Shown one piece after another: positions 10,988-27,440 of a stretch of 64,000 nucleotides of DNA (position 1 is its first letter; every line of letters begins with the position of its first letter). The position numbers and the translations under genes were made by a program. The stretch is from Salvia splendens (lineage: Eukaryota; Streptophyta; Magnoliopsida; Lamiales; Lamiaceae), in NCBI RefSeq assembly GCF_004379255.2, contig NC_056037.1, positions 36,677,012 through 36,741,011 on the forward strand. Reading direction: 5' to 3'. The notes beneath the pieces were generated by a model that had not been told where the DNA came from, did not search any database, and saw only the letters and a program-made list of their open reading frames with translations.

Positions 10988-13892
10988 ATGACTGCTCTCC
11001 CTTCACCAAATCACTGCTGCTCCTCTTCATCATCCGCTTATTCTCTCAATTCCTCTATTGGTATTCGCCAGATTCAGAGAAACATCCCTTTCTCGCTGAT
11101 TCCTCAGAAGAAATTTGGGTTTAAAAACGTTTCTTTCCGATCCAAATGCACCCCTTCTCTGCCTGAGGCCGTTCTCATGCAAGATGGTCAGTTCTTGTTT
11201 GAATTCAATCGCAATGCTCTTGTAAAAATTTGATCTTTTTAATTCTTGAATTCTGATTTTATGATGTTCTAATTTGGGATATTTAGGTTTCATCTTTATT
11301 GAATGTATTGACTCTTGAAATGGAAAAAAAGGCTGCATTTTGTTATGCTGAATTCTGTACTCACATTTTTACAGTTGTATCTAAAATTTTGAGCTGTTTA
11401 GGTGCTTTGGCAACAAAATTGGTTGCCACCAATGAAGCTTCTTCTCCTAAGGAATTGAAGGAGGGGTTGTTGACTGTTAATCCTCCGGAAGAAGATGAAA
11501 ACACCGTTGATTCGGATGCAAAGGGTGATGATTCGACTGTCAGTATTACCATTGTAGGGGCTTCCGGGGACCTTGCCAAGAAGAAGATATTTCCTGCTCT
11601 TTTTGCACTTTACTACGAGGATTGTCTTCCTGAGGTGTGCCTGTTATCCATGCCATTGTGTCGAGATGCGTATTCATTGCAAAATCGAAGATTGAATATG
11701 AAAGTTTTGGCATGTGGTGCTTGATATTGATATGTTTTTTGGTTGATTTCAGCACTTCACTATCTTTGGTTATGCTCGTAGTAAGATGACTGATGCTGAA
11801 TTGAGAGATATGGTTAGCAGGACGCTCACTTGCAGGATCGACAAGAGGTAATTGCTCTTAGTTATTCGTCTACGTTAGGATTAGTGCCCCAGAAATGATC
11901 CTTATGGTTCGTGTTTCTGTAGGGAAAATTGTGGTGAAAAGATGGAGCAGTTCTTGAAGAGGTGTTTCTACCACTCTGGTAACTATGATTCTGAGCAAAA
12001 TTTTACGGAGCTTGATGGGAAGCTCAAGGAGCATGAGGTATTACACTCAACATATTTGTGCTTATTGATGTTTCTGGTTTCGTCTTTCTGGTTTATGGTT
12101 GAGATGATTCGCATCGCTTCATATATGTGTGTATTTTGAATTACTTAGAGCTATTCTATACACCGAGTCTTTAGTGATAATGAGGAAATGGTAAACATGC
12201 TCGGATCGTATTCTTTGTATTCTATTGAGTGTCATTGTTGCCTTGTCGGTGTTTCCTGTTTGTTGGATCGAAGGTCTTATTTTGTACCTGAGAGATCATA
12301 GTGTTGTTCGGGTTGGAGAAACACATCCTTGTTATTAATGCTGTAATGATTTGTTTCTGTAGGCCGGAAGGGTTTCAAATCGACTTTTTTACCTATCAAT
12401 TCCGCCAAACATATTCGTAGATGCTGTAAAATGTGCCAGTCGTTCCGCTTCTTCAGCTAATGGATGGACCAGGGTCATTGTCGAGAAACCTTTTGGCCGA
12501 GACTCTGATTCCTCCGCTGCTCTGACTAGATCTCTCAAGCAATACTTAGAGGAGGAACAAATTTTCAGGTAATGTACGTTGTCGAATAGATTGACATCAG
12601 TTTCCAGTGCTTGACATGTTCTCGTTTACACCTGCAGGATAGATCATTATCTCGGAAAGGAGCTAGTTGAGAACCTTTCTGTCCTGCGGTTCTCCAACCT
12701 TATTTTCGAGCCATTATGGTCAAGAAAGTATATAAGGAATGTTCAGCTGATATTCTCAGAGGACTTTGGCACCGAAGGAAGAGGAGGGTAAACATGAAAT
12801 GTCGAATTTGCACCAAACTTCTCTCCGACCTTTCGCCTACTAAATTGTTTCGTGCATTTGTTTCAGTTACTTTGATCATTATGGAATCATCAGAGATATA
12901 ATGCAGAACCATCTGCTCCAAATACTAGCGTTGTTCGCCATGGAGACGCCAGTGAGCTTGGATGCCGAAGATATCAGAAACGAAAAGGTATTTCCGTTCA
13001 TCCTAAATGTGTGAATGAAGTTATCCCTGAAGATCCGCAACTAATTTTTGATCGAACAGGTAAAAGTCTTGCGGTCCATGAGGCCTATACACGTAGATGA
13101 TGTTGTTGTAGGACAATACAAGGGTCACACGAGAGGAGGACAGTCGTATCCCGGATATACAGATGACAAAACGGTGCCTGAGGATAGCTTAACCCCGACT
13201 TTTGCAGCTGCAGCGCTATTCATAGACAATGCTCGATGGGATGGCGTGCCTTTCCTAATGAAGGCCGGGAAAGCTTTGCACGATAGGAGGTTAGAAAAGT
13301 TCCTATCTTTATCAACCCAACTTTTTTCGCTGTATTTTACTTTTTTTGCCTCACAGGGCTGAGATACGAGTCCAGTTTAGACACGTTCCCGGAAATTTAT
13401 ACTACCGGAACTCTGGCACTGACCCTGACCGGGCGACAAATGAGCTCGTGATCCGTGTTCAGCCCGATGAAGCTATTTATCTGAAGATCAATAACAAGGT
13501 TCCGGGGCTGGGAATGCGTTTGGACCGAAGTAATCTTAATCTCCTATATAAAGCAAGGTAGTATATCGAAAACTTCTTTGCAGCCGTTGAAAAGATTCTG
13601 GTTCGAGATTCTTGACTGACGTGTGGTTGTCATGGTCGATAGATACGCGAAGGAGATACCGGATGCGTACGAGAGGCTCGTTCTGGATGCCATTGAAGGC
13701 GAACGGAGGCTCTTCATCAGGAGCGACGAGCTAGATGCTGCTTGGTCGCTCTTCACGCCGGTGTTGAAGGAGATCGGGGAGAAGAAGGTGATCCCGGAGT
13801 ACTATCCGTACGGGAGTCGAGGCCCGGTCGGGGCGCATTACCTTGCGGCTAGGCACAACGTTAAGTGGGGTGATGTTGGTGTTGATGAATGA
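10988..13892 (+). CDS. G6PDH: Plastidic glucose-6-phosphate 1-dehydrogenase (apparent 1-nt frameshift)
   Basis: Catalyses the first, NADPH-producing step of the oxidative pentose phosphate pathway in the plastid stroma. Ten exons fit GT-AG rules: 10988-11186, 11402-11634, 11753-11847, 11924-12037, 12363-12568, 12638-12787, 12867-12987, 13060-13289, 13357-13557 and 13643-13892. A Ser-rich transit peptide precedes the dinucleotide motif [10 protein letters not shown] (near residue 119) and the active-site motif RIDHYLGKE. Two cysteines eight residues apart (about 171 and 179, in [13 protein letters not shown]) match the thioredoxin-controlled pair of plastid isoforms, which are inhibited when reduced in light. 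The exons total 1,799 nt, one short of 600 codons. The missing base lies in the A run at 11938-11940 (GAAAGATGG). As printed, this puts a stop at 11955-11957. All other junctions keep frame, so an assembly or homopolymer error is as likely as a real null allele. Confidence 0.9.
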
Positions 13893-16800
13893 CTTGTTGA
13901 TCATTTTTTTCTAGCTTACAATGAGGAATTCTTGATTTAGGTAGTATTTTTTCAAAGTTCATTATTGAATTCACCTTTTGTTGATTAGATTGAGCAAAGA
14001 TCATGTTGAATTATTGTGACATTGAAGATGAATTATTGCATTAGTAAGCATTTGTAGTCTTAGTCAGTGGATTGATCTTGTTCACATTATATTTTTCCTA
14101 TGTAATACTAGTAGGAGAAGTACTATTTTGTATCATAATTTTATTTTAATAAAATTAAATTCATTAAATAAATAAATTGTGTTTAAAAATAATGATATGG
14201 AATTAAGATTTAAGTTAATTATGTACGAAACAAAATACACAACATTAATAAAAGTACAAACTGAAATATAGTAGTTTTTTATTAAAAATAAAAATGCAAC
14301 CTACTCCACCAATAAAATGAAAAAATAACTAAAATAGTAAAAAAAAAAAAAGGAAAAATTGAGATGGAAATCGGAATTTGATCAAATTTTATGATTTTTT
14401 CGGCAACCAAAGGAGAAATCAGAAAATGTACAAAGATAAAGACAAAATAGGAAGACAAATATAAACGAAGAATAAGAAAGAATAAATTAACTATAGTTAT
14501 GTGATATGGTGCCTCAACTTTAATTTCTTTGTCTCTTTTGCAAAATTATTAAATAATTAGCTACTTTCCCAATTTATTGTACTATATTATCTATGCAGAA
14601 TCCATCACCGAGGATCTTCTTTGGACCATATCACCCAAAATATTAATTTTATATAAGTACAATAATTTACAAAAACAATTGCAAATCATTCTCATATAAA
14701 AACATTTATCATAAATCATGTTTATTTACCAATTGCTTGCCCACACACAATACACTTGAAGTTGGAATCCAAATTAGATTTAGTGTCACATAATCACATA
14801 ATTGTACATTCAGCATCTCAATATACTAATATTTAAGATGAATAATTAAATTTCTTATTATTGCACTAAAGCACATTGTTTACCAACTTGGTATGAAATC
14901 GACAAACATGATTCTCAATTAATCATAATATAAGTGTAACTATTTTCTTTCTACCTATCTGACATTTGTCAACGTTGATTTTAGACACAATGATTCACAA
15001 TTATTCATGTAAAAATGGGCAATCAAAATTAGTAGGAAATCAATAAAATGTGTGTGAAACATATCTCTAATTTTCTCAATTAGGGAAAAAAGGGGTCAAA
15101 GATGGGATTTGATAATTAGTACAAACAAATTGAATGAATGTACATTTAATCACTAAATTCACACATGATTTGGTTGATTTAGTAGATAATTATGGAGGTA
15201 TTCAAGGGAAAAGATAAGCTTTTTCAAAATCTGTTTGAAAATTTATTTATTTTCGTACATCATTTCATTTCAGATTCATTTATATTCATGAACCCGATTT
15301 TAAATATAAAATACCTAGAAAGTTTAACTATATATATACTCCAATTTGGTCCTCTTATATTGCTTATAGCATCATAATCTAAAATCAAGACCAAATCTTC
15401 ACTCTTAGATTTTAAAATGAGTGAATGAGATTAAATCTTACGAATCTCAATAAATAGTAGACAAAATATCAATATAGTTTTAATGAGATTTCACATGCAT
15501 TATATTGTGATTTTATATGCATCATATTGAGATTTTTTGATGTATTTGTTGATAAAAAATTTGCTTAACAACATATACGAAAACTGAAACAAAATCATCA
15601 AATTCCATCATCCGAACGTCGTTGGAATATATGCAATTAAGATCTCGTTAGAATCCTTATAAAATTACCTTTAATTTGATATAGTTTTTGCGAAAAAATA
15701 ATTTAAATTGAGAGAGTTACGTAAATTTAAAGTTTTAGGGTAATTTTAATAAGAGAGAATTGACATTAATACCCTTTAATTTTATTTAATAATCATTTAA
15801 ATTTAAAATATAATCAACTTGACATTATATCAACCACTAGATCTCTCCTAATCTAATGGTTAAAAATTGGCATTAATTTTGGATTGTAAACTAAATTGAT
15901 CACCTCCCTGCTCCAATTTATGTAAATTTATCATTCCTTTTATTATATTTTTTTCACTTATATCTCATTATTTCAAAAGTTGATATATACGTTTGTTCAA
16001 TATCACATTCACGTAATATAATTTCTAATAGTTAAATAGTAGTAGTACGTAGTATATAAAAATAGTTAGAAATTACATTTTATTATTCTCTTATTCCCAC
16101 TTTCTCTGTAACTAATTAGTGACTATATATAATTGAAAATATTATACCCTGTCATTTGGAAAGTGAGGAGTTAAATATTAAAAATTATAGTCTAGATCAA
16201 ATCAGCATATAATTAAGAAGATTGTGTAATTTAGAGTTAGCAAGCTACTGTATTATTTATTATCGAGTAACTCTAATTGATAGTAGTAGTATTTTATTGT
16301 GAAAAATGAAAAATGATAGTAAATCCTAAAAATCCGAGGATCTACCCGGCAAGAATTAGTCCCATTGATTAGTTACGTTTTCTCCTAATTAGAGCATAAT
16401 CCTAGTCATGATTAACTAAATGGCTCCTAAATTAGATATAAAACTAGTCAATATCTACATCGACTTTATTTTTATTTATTTATTTTGTTTGATTAAAGTT
16501 TATTACGTTGAGGCACACTCACACAAACAATGAAACAAATATAGTAGTGGTTTATTTATAGTGTCTCACAGTCAACTTTTCCTATCGAAATTGTGAATTT
16601 GTGATGCAATTTCAAATTTAAAACTATGATAGCATACCGTTTTATTAGCTAAACTATTGCACAAGAACAAGATTATAAAGAAAATATTAGGGCACCGACG
16701 ACATCATGTCACAACGTGATGGCATTGGTGGATGTATATTACATATGAATTTGTAATTTTAACTTCATATTTTTATAATATTTGAAGATATGATCAAAAT

Positions 16801-16900
16801 AAAAAGGAAATTTATGTACTTGATCACCTTAAACCCTACACTGACTCTATTCGTGTCCCTGAATGCATGACAGGTCGATGGCGTATAGCCTATCCGAAGG
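13893..16900. other. AT-rich intergenic region
   Basis: Holds the 3' untranslated region of the G6PDH gene (to roughly 14100) and then about 2.7 kb of AT-rich DNA without a supportable gene, structural RNA or clear transposon end. The composition changes to GC-richer sequence around 16870-17150, upstream of the ACR gene. Confidence 0.6.
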
Positions 16901-16936
16901 GGGACCGACAGCCGCGTGACTACATGTCACTCTTCT

Positions 16937-16942
16937 CACGTG
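16937..16942. promoter_or_regulatory. G-box upstream of the ACR gene (distal)
   Basis: CACGTG palindrome in TCTCACGTGTA, about 490 bp upstream of the ACR start codon in a locally GC-rich stretch. G-boxes bind bZIP and bHLH factors; use here is inferred. Confidence 0.35.
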
Positions 16943-17133
16943 TATTTTACGCTACAATTCATTCAAAATACCAAAAAAATTCCGATTTAGTAAGAAAAAA
17001 AAACTATTTACCTGATAGTAGCTTAAGCCCTTCGTTAGCTAATGCCATGACGGTAAGCGGTGTGACGAACGGCCGTGGCACGTCACGCTTCTCGTGTGTC
17101 ATCCAAAATCGCGTGCCTCGGCCCTCGACCAAT

Positions 17134-17139
17134 CACGTG
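17134..17139. promoter_or_regulatory. G-box upstream of the ACR gene (proximal)
   Basis: CACGTG in AATCACGTGTCG, an ABRE-like context, about 290 bp upstream of the start codon. It is the second G-box in 200 bp, which makes chance less likely, but there is no direct evidence of function. Confidence 0.4.
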
Positions 17140-17427
17140 TCGTGCCCCGTCATTTTATTTTATTTTTATAAAAATCTCGTTCACACACACAAATTTATTT
17201 TATTTAAGAAAAGTGTCCCTCCAAAAAAAATTTGGAACAAAAATTAAAGAGTCCCTCCAAAATCTCAGTGTCAACCAAACGCCCTTCTCAATACTATTTG
17301 AGAGACCCTCTTTCCTTTTTCTCCTCACAATTCGGCAAGATTCAATTTTTTAGGTGTTTTAGCCTCTGAATTCTGACCCCAGAAAAAAGAGATTGGATTC
17401 ATTCCCCTTAAAATTCTTTTCCGAGAA

Positions 17428-19626
17428 ATGTATTCCTCGTCTTCATCAGTCAGTGTCGATGATGAGTTCGAGAAGCTTGTTTCTAGAATAAACCCACCGA
17501 GGTAACAATTCATTTCTCCTACTCTTCTTCAATCTCCCTCACGATTTTTTTTTCTAATTTCGTAATTATGCATGCTGGATAATACATTCTCTGTTTTTTT
17601 TTGTTTTATGAAATCGATTCAATCTTACTCTTGATTTGGGGATTGTGTAGGGTAACTATTGACAACGCATTTGATGAGAAGGCAACGCTGATTAAGGTAT
17701 CTTGATTTTGGAATATTCTGTCACTGTTTGATTGAAAAGGAATTAGGTTTATTAGGGTGTGATTTGTGGAGGAAAATTTATAGGTTGACAGTGCTAATAA
17801 GAGGGGAAGTCTGTTGGAGGTGGTGCAAGTTCTTACTGATCTCAATCTGCAAATCAAGAGGGCATACATTTTCTCCGATGGGGGATGGTTTATGGATGGT
17901 GAATTTTGCTGAATCTTTTTCTATTGATTAGGAATGTGATAATTTTTTCTTGCTGAAAGGGACTTGTTTTTTGATGTTGAAATATAGTTTTTCATGTCAC
18001 GGATGAATTCGGGAATAAGGTCTATGATGATAACATTTCGGAGAAAGTTCAACGGGTATACTCATACAACTCTTTTTGTCTTGATTCATATAGATTATAT
18101 GGATTGTTAACTGTTAAGTTTGGGAGAATTTATGAATGCTGATGTTTTTGCTGTCAAGTCCCATTGTTGGCTTTCCTATTGAACTAATGTGTTTTTTTCT
18201 CTCGTTAATTGTTGCGATTGGTATTATATGCAATGCAGTTCAGAACTGGAAATTTTGGTGAAGAGCTTTTCTTTCAATATTAGGTGAATAGTAAGAGTAT
18301 GAAGAGGATGATTTCACAGGAAAAAGAATGCATCAAGAATCATATCTACGTCTAAATGTCATAGGTCCTGATTTCTATTGTATGAACGTCGCGATAAAAA
18401 AAAGCACTCTTTTACTATATTACAGTCGCTGGGACCAAGAGGGTGCAGCTTCCGAGCATTGGAGAGATCTGTTGGGGTGCAGTCCGCTGGAGAGCATACG
18501 ATGATTGAGCTTTCTGGTCCAGACAGGCCAGGATTGCTCTCGGAGATATTTGCCATTCTTGCTGATCATAAGTGCAATGTAGTTGCGGCAGAAGTATGGA
18601 CCCACAACTCAAGAATGGCCTCCGTTGTTTACATCACTGATGGAGCGAATGGCTTGCCTATTGATGAAACTGATCGGCTCGATAACATCAAGCAGCTTCT
18701 TCTCTACGTCTTAAAAGGCAACAGAAAATGGAGAAGCACCAATACATCTGTCTCCGTTGGCTCCACTCAAACTCAGAGAAGACTGCATCAAATGTTGTAC
18801 GCTGACCGTGATTATGACAATCAAGATGTTGGTAGTGTGACAGATGAACGGGTCAAGCCCCTTGTAACTGTTGAAAACTGTGTAGAAAAAGGGTACACGG
18901 TGGTGCACATGAGCTGTCCCGATCGGCCTAAGCTGCTCTTTGATACAGTATGCACCATAACCGATATGCAATATGCGATCTTCCATGGAACTGTAAATGG
19001 CGAAGGGCCTGAGGCTCAGCAGGTAACATTTTACCGTATATTCAACGCAGTCTAAAGCTTTATCTGGTTCTTGTCTGTCTTACTGTCACTCTCCATCGTC
19101 GTTAGGAATTTTTCATCCGACATACGGACGGATGCCCCATTAGTTCAGAAGCGGAAAGACAGCGCCTAGTTCATTGCCTCGAAGCAGCAATTAAGAGGAG
19201 ATCATCTGAGGTACAATTGGAAAAACAGACTATATTTTTTTACTAAGGGATCCCACATGACTTTGCATATTTGTAATGCAGGGGATAAAATTGGAACTAT
19301 GCAGTGATGACCGAGCTGGCCTTTTGTCGGATTGCACCCGTATATTCAGGGAAAATGGCCTTTCAGTCACCCGAGCTGAGGTCACAACGAGGGGCACGCA
19401 GGCAGTGAACATTTTCTACGTGACTGATGCATCGGGAAGCACTGTCAAAAGTGAGACCATCGAGGCAGTGAGGAAAGAAATCGGGATGACCGTACTACGC
19501 GTGAAGGAGGACGCCTACTCAACCTCACCGCCTGAGCAGAGTGGCGGATTCTCTCTAGGTAGCATCTTTCGCTCGAGATCCGAAAAATTCCTTTACAATC
19601 TAGGCCTTATAAGATCATGCTCATGA
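17428..19626 (+). CDS. ACR: ACT domain-containing protein (ACR family)
   Basis: Seven exons join without frame breaks to give 449 residues: 17428-17501, 17651-17696, 17784-17898, 17988-18055, 18426-19022, 19106-19210 and 19282-19626. The protein begins [18 protein letters not shown]. It carries four ACT modules, near residues 35-100, 120-195, 255-335 and 340-410. Repeated core motifs are [32 protein letters not shown] and [16 protein letters not shown]. This is the layout of plant ACR proteins, thought to sense amino acids allosterically; there is no catalytic domain. ACR members near 450 residues are usual, so the model is full length. A CT-rich leader and a possible leader intron lie upstream (17220-17427). 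I do not assign a specific ACR number. Confidence 0.9.
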
Positions 19627-21154
19627 AAAAGTTAGCTGTTGGTGTAGATATTAGTTGGCATATTAAACATATAGTACCTTAGTGCAGTTGCAAAGTCAGT
19701 TTGGTTAGGGAGGGCTGTAAAGCTTATTATTACTGTATATTTCAGTGTTTTGGGGCTTCATTTGTCTGTAAATACATTAATATTCTCATGGTAATATTAT
19801 GTTAGTCCCATTATTTTTGGAATGAAAATTACTGAATGTAGATTTTGTTACCTAAATAAAGATACAAGAGGCATTTAATTTGTGGATGAATTGTTGGTGG
19901 GGTGTTTTCAAGCCACAGGTAAATGTGATGCAAATAGTCCAACCATGATGAAAATGATGACTTGTGCATAAATATGGAACACAAATATATACCTATTTAT
20001 TATTGACATATAGTACTATATTATGTGTGTATATTTAATATATATAGTTATGGAGCTTTATTGTTCGTCATGTGGCTGTTGTTTAGGTAGGAAAAAATGG
20101 TTATAAATAGTGTTTTGAGTTTATTTTCTTGGCCTTGTGGAATTGTCAAATGTGTTAGTATCTACTTGTGCTGGTCCCACAGACAAAAATTGGATAATAA
20201 ATTGATATTGGTTGTTTTAAATGAGTTCGGAATTTATTACTCAGTTTCATCTTTTATCTTATGGGGTCTCGATTTATTGAATTAAAGTATTTTTTTAGTA
20301 TTATTATTATTATTTAATATATACTCTGTTTAATTATGTTCATTGTGTTTTTTCACAAATGGATCACAATTAGTTGTCAGCAAATTACTAAACTTTCACC
20401 AAATTCTATTTTGTCGCTTTAATATTCATCTGCAAATTACCAAATCATTAATTTGTTCCAGTTGATTGCGAAATCAGAATAAATTAATAACTTAGTTGCA
20501 AAATTAGAACTATAAATAATTTAATTGCAAAATCAAAACCAATCAATAGCTCGTGTAATTTATTTTAAATCAGATTTTAAAGCTTGTATACAAAACTGGA
20601 ATTTTGTTAAAGTTTAGGAATTTATATGCAAATCATGAATTTCAAAATGAAATCGTGGAGCACGAATATAAAAATGATCGTGGCGTGCTAATTGTTTTTT
20701 TTATTAACGAAGATAATCAAAAGCAAAAGACAAATAACAATGATGTTCATAGGGGATTAAATGATTGAAAATGTCCTACGTAAATTTTTTTTGTCATTAT
20801 ACGACTCAATTATTTGCACTATAAATACACTAATGTCAAGCAATATGATGGCTAATTGTGGTCGGTAAGTGATTTCAACCATCAATAAAAAAATTATCAA
20901 ACAAGAAAATGTTTTAATTGTTGATTATTTATTGCACAATCATAGATCTTATTCGAATGTCCATAGAATACACTATTTGAGTTGTTCCATATGATTAAAG
21001 AAGGTTTTTAGGAGAATGAATTTCATTTATTATAGGAAAGTTAACATGACAAGTGCAATTCGAAATCGTTGGACAAAGCCTCAGTAGAGATATACGGTCC
21101 TCTATCACAAAAAAGCCTCATTCATTGGCCCTAAAATCACATAACTCCTCCACC
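19627..21154. other. Intergenic region between convergent genes
   Basis: Contains the 3' untranslated regions of the ACR gene (plus) and the cyclophilin gene (minus), which converge here, with AT-rich DNA between them. No further gene is supportable; the 20097-20285 frame lacks support. Confidence 0.6.
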
Positions 21155-24225
<3,071 letters not shown>

Positions 24226-25183
24226 TGTCGGTTCTTCTCTCAGCAGAAGTGACTGTGTTTGCGTGAGGGAGGGAGATAGGATTTGGAGGGTTTTGTAGTT
24301 GAGAGGAAAAGAGTGACGGAGATGACGACGGTTGAAATTGCAGGAAGGGTGTTGTATCTTTGGATAATGACAGGTAAGTCCTTTCAGAATATCCACTCTC
24401 AAATTCCACACCTCTTAAGGTATATATATTCTTGCCTAGTCAAAAATATTTGTCTCCGTTCAAGATAGAGAATTTTGATTCAAAAATTGTTACGGTATGA
24501 GAATAATTAGGTGAATAGACGAATTTTAGCACATATCATCCATTGCATATTTGCATTGTCCTCGTCAGAATTATTATTTCCTCCCCGAGTCATATTGTTG
24601 TCCATTTTCATACATATGAGTCGTTCTAAAATAGTACTGAAATAGCTATCACCATTAAATATTAAGACTAGTATTGAGTCTCATATTCAAAATCTTAGTC
24701 GTCATATAATGATATCGTAATAGCTATCACCATTAAATATCGAGACTAATATCCAATCTTGCATTCAAAATAATGTCTACTATTTACCAAATTATATGCT
24801 TTCTCTTCTATCCTTCTTATTTTGTAACCCTATCTCATTCATTTTTTTTAGGTGATCCTCACATCCCATTATAACTATTAGTCTCTTATTATGTGTTTAA
24901 GATGTGTCTATTTTTTATGGACGAAGAGAGTATATCTCATTCTTATTTTTTTAGGTTGTACTCACATCCCACTATAATTAACATTATTTCGTCTCTTATA
25001 ATGTATCCTAGTTTATTAAGAAATTATTTTTAAAAAATTATAAACTCTGAAAAAGTAAGTATCATATCTACATCTATTCTATTTTTATACTTATACTCTA
25101 CTATTCTCTATTTTCCAGTTTTTTTTTTTTAAAAATAAACCCATAATCATCTCATCCAATGAAGAAAAAATAGGAAAAAACAT
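24226..25183. other. Divergent intergenic region (cyclophilin / amidohydrolase)
   Basis: About 960 bp between two divergently transcribed genes. Its middle (about 24579-24935) looks like an old Stowaway-type MITE: CTCCCCGAGTCATATTGTTG at the left and ATGGACGAAGAGAGTAT at the right. It also has an internal duplication near 24643 and 24721 around TAGCTATCACCATTAAATAT. Core promoters must lie at each edge but no TATA box stands out. Confidence 0.5.
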
Positions 25184-27440
25184 ATGGCAACTCCACAAAG
25201 ATGGGTGCAGCTCTCACTCACAGCTGAATCCTGTTCCACTCTTTTTGGGTTTGGCTGCTTCAGAAGAAATCGAGTCTCTGTCGTTTCTACTTCACGCCGC
25301 CGACCCCAAATGGCCGCCGCCGCCGCCTCCGGTCCCCCAAAAATCATCGATTCCCATTTGCACGTCTGGGCCTCGCCCCAACAGGTGTGCATCTCCCTCA
25401 TCCTCAATTCCTAACTCAACCCAAATGTCAAAATTTTTACTTCTCTTCATTTTTTTCAATTCCCACCTTTTTGTGTTTGATGTTTAGGCTGCAGAAAAGT
25501 ATCCATATTTTCCGGGTCAGGAGCCTACATTGCCGGGTCATGTTGAATTTCTTCTTGAGGTATGTGCTTCGCTTCGAATTTTGCTGTAATTGATTTTTAT
25601 TTAACCTAATTTGGCATAACAAGTTGAGCCCCAATTGGAGCTCAAACCACATTTCGAGTGAGATTGGTTTTTTCAAGAACAGTCTGAAAAGATAGTCACA
25701 ATCTTGAATTTTTAACTGAACATGTTGAATCAGTGCATGGGGCAAGCTGGAGTGGATGGTGCTCTTATAGTGCAGCCCATTAATCATAAGTTTGATCACT
25801 CATATGTCACAAGGTTACTTTCTCCTGTGATGTTCTCGGAATTCTGTTTTAAAGTAGCATTTTACTGAGTTGTGTTAGTTTGAAGCTCAGATCTTTTTAT
25901 CTTGATCAATAGCTTTCTTTACATGGGGTTAGTTGCTCTTTACAGTGTCTTGAAGAAATATCCATCGAAATTCTTTGGTTGCTGTCTTGCGAATCCAGCT
26001 GAAGATGGAACCGGCGTCAAACAGCTGGAAGAGCTCATTTCCGAGGCTAGAAAATCTTGAATGTCATTTTTATCATACACCTTTTGGTTCTGTAAAATCA
26101 TATTCACATTCAAGTATGTCGTTCCAGGATGGCTATCGTGCTGTGCGATTTAACCCGTACTTGTGGCCATCTGGTCAGTTGGTATTGTTCTTGCCCGAGC
26201 TCTCTTGTTGTATGTTTTCTTGGCAAACTGCCGGAGTTTATATTAATGTGTCCTTGCAGATGACAAATGAAGTTGGTAAGGCGATGTTTGCCAAAGCTGG
26301 AGAGCTCGGTGCTCCTGTTGGTTTCATGTGTATGAAGGTCTCCAATTTGTATAGATTTACGATCATTGATGTTTTTCTAATTCGTGATATCACGAATTCA
26401 ATCTGATTCGTTGTTGATTCATAGCATATAACATTTGAAGTTTCTGTTTAACACTAAAACATGGAATCTTGTTTTCAGGGTCTTGATCTGCATTTATCGG
26501 AAATTGAAGAACTGTGCACGGAGTTTCCTTCGACAGTTGTTCTGCTTGACCATTTGGGTTTCTGCAAACCTCCAAAGTAAGCTGCAAAACTGATTAGTAC
26601 TATGATGAACTTTCATAGCACGACAAATGTAACATTTCTACTCTTCTATGCTTATTCCTTCAGAAATCAGGAAGAAGAACAAGTATTTTCGAAGCTGCTA
26701 AACTTATCTAGATTTCCACAGGTAAAGTATAAATTAAACGCAGTTTCTTCATTTATTGTAGTTCTCGTTCCCTATGACCAACTGCTCATACTTTTCTCCT
26801 CGTCCAACTTAAGAATTTTCATGTTGTTTTTCAAGGAAACGGGAGGAAGATTAGCAATAGGTTTAACTAATGGCATTGCTTTATTTAGTCTTGTGAGTCC
26901 GTAGGGAGGGGAAATACGAAATACTCCTATATGCTAGGAAGACCGAGTAGTGTAGTAGCGGGTTTGGTTCTTGTACTTTCATTACTTTTTTACTGTCATG
27001 GACTGAACAATTTTTGAACTTGTTGTACTCAATCATGTGTGTTGTAAATCATCGATCACCTAAAATAAAGTTCCCCTTCATGTAAACAGGTGTACGTGAA
27101 ACTCAGCGCTCTCTTCAGAGTGTCAAGATGTCAATACCCGTATGAAGATTTGTCCGATATTGTAACAAAAGTGGTGTCGAGCTATGGTGCTAACCGCATC
27201 ATGTGGGGAAGGTAACATACATCCTCTTGTAGATTCGATAGAAGCAGAATGGACGAGTAACTTGTTCAGAATTGATACAGTGACTTCCCTTACGTTGTCC
27301 CTGAGTGCGGTTACAAAGAAGCAAAAGAAGCAGTGTGGCAACTGCTCCAACAAGCGCAGTTGTCATCTTCAGAGACGGAATGGATCATGGGTCGAACTGT
27401 TAATCAGATAATCTTCAACAACCCGTCATCGTCATCTTAG
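25184..27440 (+). CDS. Amidohydrolase-2 family metal-dependent hydrolase
   Basis: Ten exons give 340 residues: 25184-25384, 25488-25559, 25734-25813, 25946-26045, 26128-26181, 26260-26337, 26479-26576, 26664-26721, 27090-27211 and 27281-27440. The first strand carries the HxH metal motif in IIDSHLHVW. Later motifs include RAVRFNPYLWP, VVLLDHLGFCKPP and the metal-ligand aspartate in WGSDFPY. This pattern is the TIM-barrel amidohydrolase-related family. Plant members are widespread but lack a proven substrate, so no reaction is assigned. About 50 basic and Ser-rich residues before the barrel may target plastid or mitochondrion; a second methionine (MAAAAAS) just before the barrel could give a cytosolic form. 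The intron after exon 4 appears to start with GC, not GT. Confidence 0.85.

Noticed and set aside
16867..17247. 126-residue frame upstream of the ACR gene
   Set aside because: No domain or homology signal; it lies in GC-richer promoter DNA and overlaps other chance frames.
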